Below, piece after piece: positions 60,225-64,000 of a DNA stretch of 64,000 nt (positions are counted from its first letter, which is position 1; every line of letters starts with the position of its first letter). The notes under the pieces were generated by a model, which was not told where the DNA came from, did no database searches, and saw nothing but the letters and a program-made list of their open reading frames with translations. The DNA comes from Apium graveolens (taxonomy: Eukaryota; Streptophyta; Magnoliopsida; Apiales; Apiaceae): NCBI RefSeq assembly GCF_009905375.1, contig NC_133650.1, positions 304,641,203-304,705,202 of the forward strand, read 5' to 3'. The translations under genes and the position numbers were made by a program.

Positions 60225-61665
60225 TGTTAGAGCGAAAACACGCGCTAATATTCACGCAATTATACGCGTTCACAAGTAGTATAAGATATAAATCAGATTC
60301 GTTCCCATAGAGACTGGTTTAGGTTAAGTTCAATTTATGTACCTATGCAATAATGTATGGTTATCGCTCAATGCTAAGACAAATAACAAATTGGGTTTTG
60401 ATTAAACTAAGAGGTTATACTAAAGAACATTAACTAATAGAATTGAGGTTGAATTACTATATATGACAAACATGGGATTCTAACTTCATTAATAACTTCA
60501 TTCAATAGCCTTTTTGTTCTTAACCTTAGCATGCAATGGTGGTGACACTAATCAGATAACACGAAACTGAAAAATGCCAACTTTCATTGCACGAGTACCA
60601 TTCTACCAAACATCCATAAAAGAGGTAGAAGCTTAATAGGCACCAATTATATTGAGACCCCATATGTCTATAGAATTTGACAACATAACGGTTTAAGCAC
60701 AAGTTATCTATCTTGATTACATAGGGCAAGTAAGATGGTTAAAATTACCTACGAATCATGCATGACACATACATGAACCTATGCTAGCATGGTAAGTTCT
60801 AAATCCTTAAATTCACTTTCCCTTCATTAAGAATTAACACACTATCTTATATGTTAGCTACGCACATAAGATGAATAAGCACAACCAATACTAGGTTATC
60901 ATACAATCACCACACACTAACGTATTGAAATAATTTAACTAAAGAAATCCATAATCAAATCCGCTAGAACCCCACGATAATGATTAGTTCATAATCGAAC
61001 TCATCGTCACCATGGGTTCCAATGAAAGCATGATAATAAACAATATAAGAGTGCTAGGGTTCAAGAATAAATCGAAAACAAGCATCCAAGTATCAACTAT
61101 ATTGAAAAAAATAAGAGTCTTCTTCTCTGTAGCCTTCTCATGTTCTCTAGGTCTTTTTATTGCTCTCTCAGGCTGCCTTGTTGTTAAAAACGTCTTTTTA
61201 TGGGTATATATAGGCTCCAGGATGACCAGGACTCTCAAAATCTTCAATTTCGACTTAAATCAGGATTCTGGGGCAGAAACCGGGCGCGGCCGCGCGGCCT
61301 TCGGGCGCTGCCTTGCTAAAATAGTGTTTCAGCGGCGCGGGCGCGCTACCTTCTAGCGTGGCCGCGCTGATATTCTGGAATTTTTCTGACAAATCTTTTT
61401 TGGCCATATCTTGAGTCCTGCTCGTCAGAATTAGGCGATTCAACTGCCCACGCGAAGCTCACGAGATTCTCTGCAACTTGAGAATGGCCTAGGCTACCAA
61501 TTCTGATCTTTTTTCAGCATAATTCTTTGAAAAGCTTCTTTCTTCCTTTAACTGATGTCTGAAATGCAATAACGCAAAAACACATCAAAAATACCAACTT
61601 GAGTTCAAAACACCAACTTAAGCCTGTAATGAAGCGTTCCAGGTAGATATAAAATCCACTTATCA
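60225..61665 (-). repeat. 5' LTR of element E
   Basis: It is 1441 bp long, 23 bp longer than its partner. The extra bases lie largely in a GC-rich stretch (about 61280-61315, containing GCGGCCGCGCGGCC) that is shorter in the 3' LTR. Confidence 0.92.
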
Positions 61666-62633
61666 TCCATGCATTGTTTTTTTAATAAGCTATGTTTAGT
61701 GAATAAATAATTTAATAAATAAATTACACCTATTACAACAGAGTAAACATATAATGAGCTATGTTTTTTCCACATAGACATCAAATATTTTCATTTGGGT
61801 GATGTAAAATCAGATATTAAACATCAATTTCTTTAGTGAAATGTGATGTCTATATTGGCATATAGACATTAGTTTTATCCCAAATAAAGTGATGTCTTTG
61901 TTCAATTTAGACTTGAACATGTCAGTCTTTGACATCAGTTGTTTATCTAAAAGCGAAGTATATTAATTTTTTGTCAATTTTTCTTCTTTAAAAGTGATAT
62001 CTATATTTTCACATCGATATCAGTTTTATCTCACAAAAGCTGATTTGCATTTTATTGGTTGACATCAATTTTTACACAATATAAGTAATGTATATTTAGT
62101 TATTACACTACTTACACAATACAAAAATCAAATTATTTTTAGACCAAAATAACAACCAAAAATGAATTCAATATTAACAAAAATATTCCAATATTATCAT
62201 TCTCACATTAGTGAGTAAAACAAATATGACTTGCATATTCCTATTCTATTAAAACCAAGTTGTTAATACATTGATCTATAAAAATATTTCGAGTTTGAAT
62301 TATAGCTTCTAAATGTTGCTAGAGGCAGGACATGACCCGACTTTCTTCTCTAATTGAACGCATCTATCTCGCGATCACCAACTGCACAAACATATGAAAC
62401 ATTCAGTCTATCATATCAAATGGCACAAACAATTGTAAAGTTTGAACACGAGTTGAAAATTTAAGAGTGGAAAAGGTAGAACATACTTCTTCGGGAGGTT
62501 TTGAGCAGTCAAAGGTCGACATATACACTTCAGCAGCTAAATCATATGCCCTCCGACATTCTGCTTTCTCTACACTCTGCAGAACTTAAATAGTTCAAAC
62601 ACAGATTTTAGACAGCATTAAAATATTCTGCAA

Positions 62634-64000
62634 AGTAATATCCGGGACATAGCGTGTAATTATTTTTATCAATAAATGATTATTACGTGATTATTATGTG
62701 ATTTTTGGTGAATCATCTGATGATTGGTGTTGATATGTGGATGTTTATATGTGGTAAAGTATAAGTATGTTAATTTTATTATGTCCAGAATAAAATATAG
62801 ATAATTATGGTATTTTTATGGTAAATTTTGGAATGTTATATGATTTTATATTGATTTATTAATTATTTTCTGAATAATTACAAAACTATTTCATAAAACC
62901 GGAAATCGTCTAACTTCAACCATTTTTATGTTTTTACAAACCAAAACTCTTCGGAAAACTCCTTCCTAACCTAATCTAATAATTCCGGACATTTTCCGTG
63001 TTTTGACTTTTTCGATCCGGATTATAGTTTGACCCGTACGCGTCCCGACACAAAATTTTCGATACAATAATCATTTCGATAAATCAATAAAACCCATATT
63101 CTCAAAAGACTGGATAATATTACATTATTTTCGTATAAGGTGTTTTATAAGAAGCCCGGTTTGGATAATTATCCAATACAGGTATCAAATCGGATCGTTT
63201 TTGCAGTTACTTAGCGGCTAAGCAACTAATTTATCGATCCAATACGATCCAACACAGACTAATATTCCATAATATAAATAGCCTATTTGTTATCTTATTT
63301 TATTCGTGTAATCATTATCAGTCAGTTAAAACCGATAAAATACAGAGAAAACCCAAATTATTCGTTATGTTCTTGAAAATCAAACCCTCGAAGGAAGGCG
63401 TTATCGAACTCTGATTCGGGCGTGCCATATATCAAATTGAAGCTCTCAAAAAGTACTTTCTGAATCAATCAACCATTTTAGTGTAGAAATCAAGGTGATT
63501 TTCTTATTTATTTATTTTAATTCGAATTATTTGGTAATTAAAATATGATTTTTATGTTGTTTGTGTGATTTGATGCTAGAATCATATAGATCTTTTTTTC
63601 TTGGTCATTTTGGTATATTATATGACAAATTTGGAGTTCAATAACATATAGAAAGTTGAGTTTGATTCTCGAAATCAAAAATTATGGTTCATGTGTTTGA
63701 ATATTCTTAATTGAAAATTAGGCGTTTCTTTGTTAGGGGTTATGAGATAAAATTGATTACATGGTTGTGTAGATCATGAAAAAATGAATTGATTGGTATA
63801 TATGTGATTAACGGAGATTCTTGGAACGACTTGGCTGGAATAAAATAAGCACAACGACGATAGAAACTTCGATTGAATTTTCCGGTTGATTCGTTAATTT
63901 TTTGGCTGAAATTAGGTTGTAGATGAGTTCCTCGTATCGATAAGGCGGTGTCCTGTGTATTTGGTTGATTCCTCGGTTAATACTCAGTCGCCGGAAAAAC
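62634..64000 (+). repeat. Second D-type LTR, 5' part, runs off the window
   Basis: From AGTAATATCCGGGA onward the sequence matches the reverse complement of 34637-34415 and then of 27471 leftward (for example CTCTTCGGAAAACTCCTTCC and CTTTTTCGATCCGG). It is therefore the same LTR family as D in the opposite orientation and without the CACTA insertion. The usual TGTAAC start is altered to AGTAAT. Confidence 0.8.

Larger units (their letters stand above)
54757..61665 (-). mobile_element. Element E: Athila-type Ty3/gypsy deletion derivative
   Basis: The element is 6,909 bp long on the minus strand, flanked by TCCAT (54752-54756 and 61666-61670). LTRs are 54757-56174 (3', 1418 bp) and 60225-61665 (5', 1441 bp). 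In its own direction each starts TGATAAGTGG and ends CTCTAACA. The primer site TGGCGCCGCTGCCGGGGA (plus 60201-60218) is the tRNA-Asp type used by Athila elements. The internal region is about 4 kb and codes for gag and protease remnants only. RT, RNase H and integrase are absent, so it would depend on enzymes from a complete relative. Confidence 0.93.
54597..62633. mobile_element. Element F: CACTA-like transposon, interrupted by E; right end not seen
   Basis: CACGCTACAAGAAAAAAG at 54597 resembles the CACTACAAGAAA end of plant CACTA elements with two changed or extra bases. Next to it, and again beyond element E (61671-62100), short repeats of GATGTCTAT and ATAGACATC type occur in both orientations, as in CACTA subterminal regions. 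On the minus strand, 62580-62490 is open (AECRRAYDLAAEVYMSTFD) and followed by a GTATGT donor, possibly an exon. No right-hand terminus is visible before the D-type LTR at 62634, so the extent is uncertain. Confidence 0.45.

Overview
This window reads as repeat-dense, AT-rich nuclear intergenic DNA of a flowering plant, probably a eudicot. The evidence is three Ty1/copia elements of the SIRE/Maximus type, CACTA (En/Spm) transposons, an Athila-type Ty3/gypsy element with a tRNA-Asp primer site and a tRNA-derived SINE. No intact host gene, rRNA or tRNA gene was recognised. The species cannot be told from the sequence.

Layout. Element A (1-11077, + strand, 5' end outside the window) is a SIRE-type element with a gag remainder, a broken pol, a third ORF and a 3' LTR. 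It sits in the internal region of an older minus-strand LTR retrotransposon, D, whose primer site (11293-11304) and 5' LTR follow. The D LTR was later split twice: by element B (11316-24230, SIRE-type, complete, TSD AACAG) and by a CACTA transposon (27475-34411, TSD ATA). The LTR resumes at 34415 and ends at 34637. The CACTA carries remnants of minus-strand transposase genes, a SIRE-type LTR fragment and a tandem array of about 173 bp. From 34638 to 41418 there is very AT-rich DNA with a degenerate TS-like SINE fragment, a well-preserved SINE with target duplications, and a probable MITE. Element C (41419-54545, complete, TSD GAGCT) splits that MITE. From 54597 a CACTA-like element, F, is split by element E (54757-61665, TSD TCCAT), an Athila-type derivative lacking reverse transcriptase, RNase H and integrase. 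The window ends in a second copy of the D-type LTR, on the plus strand (62634-64000).

How the parts work together. A and C belong to one family and B to a sister family. Each has gag (UBN2-type gag, two CCHC knuckles, Met/Pro-rich tail), pol (protease, integrase, RT, RNase H) and, after about 520 nt of non-coding DNA, a third ORF that is env-like by position only. B is the best preserved: gag is open, pol has one in-frame TAG, but its protease reads DNG instead of DSG.

The main discovery candidate is a short motif, TCGACGGAT in A and C and TCAACGGAT in B. It recurs in LTR arrays, gag, a 24-bp-phased array in the integrase-RT linker, fold-back pairs after pol, and ORF3. It occurs in both orientations and in several reading frames, and it changes as a set between families, which suggests a DNA- or RNA-level role. 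The copies after pol stand before a TATAAAAG box 109-119 nt upstream of the ORF3 ATG in all three elements, suggesting an internal promoter.
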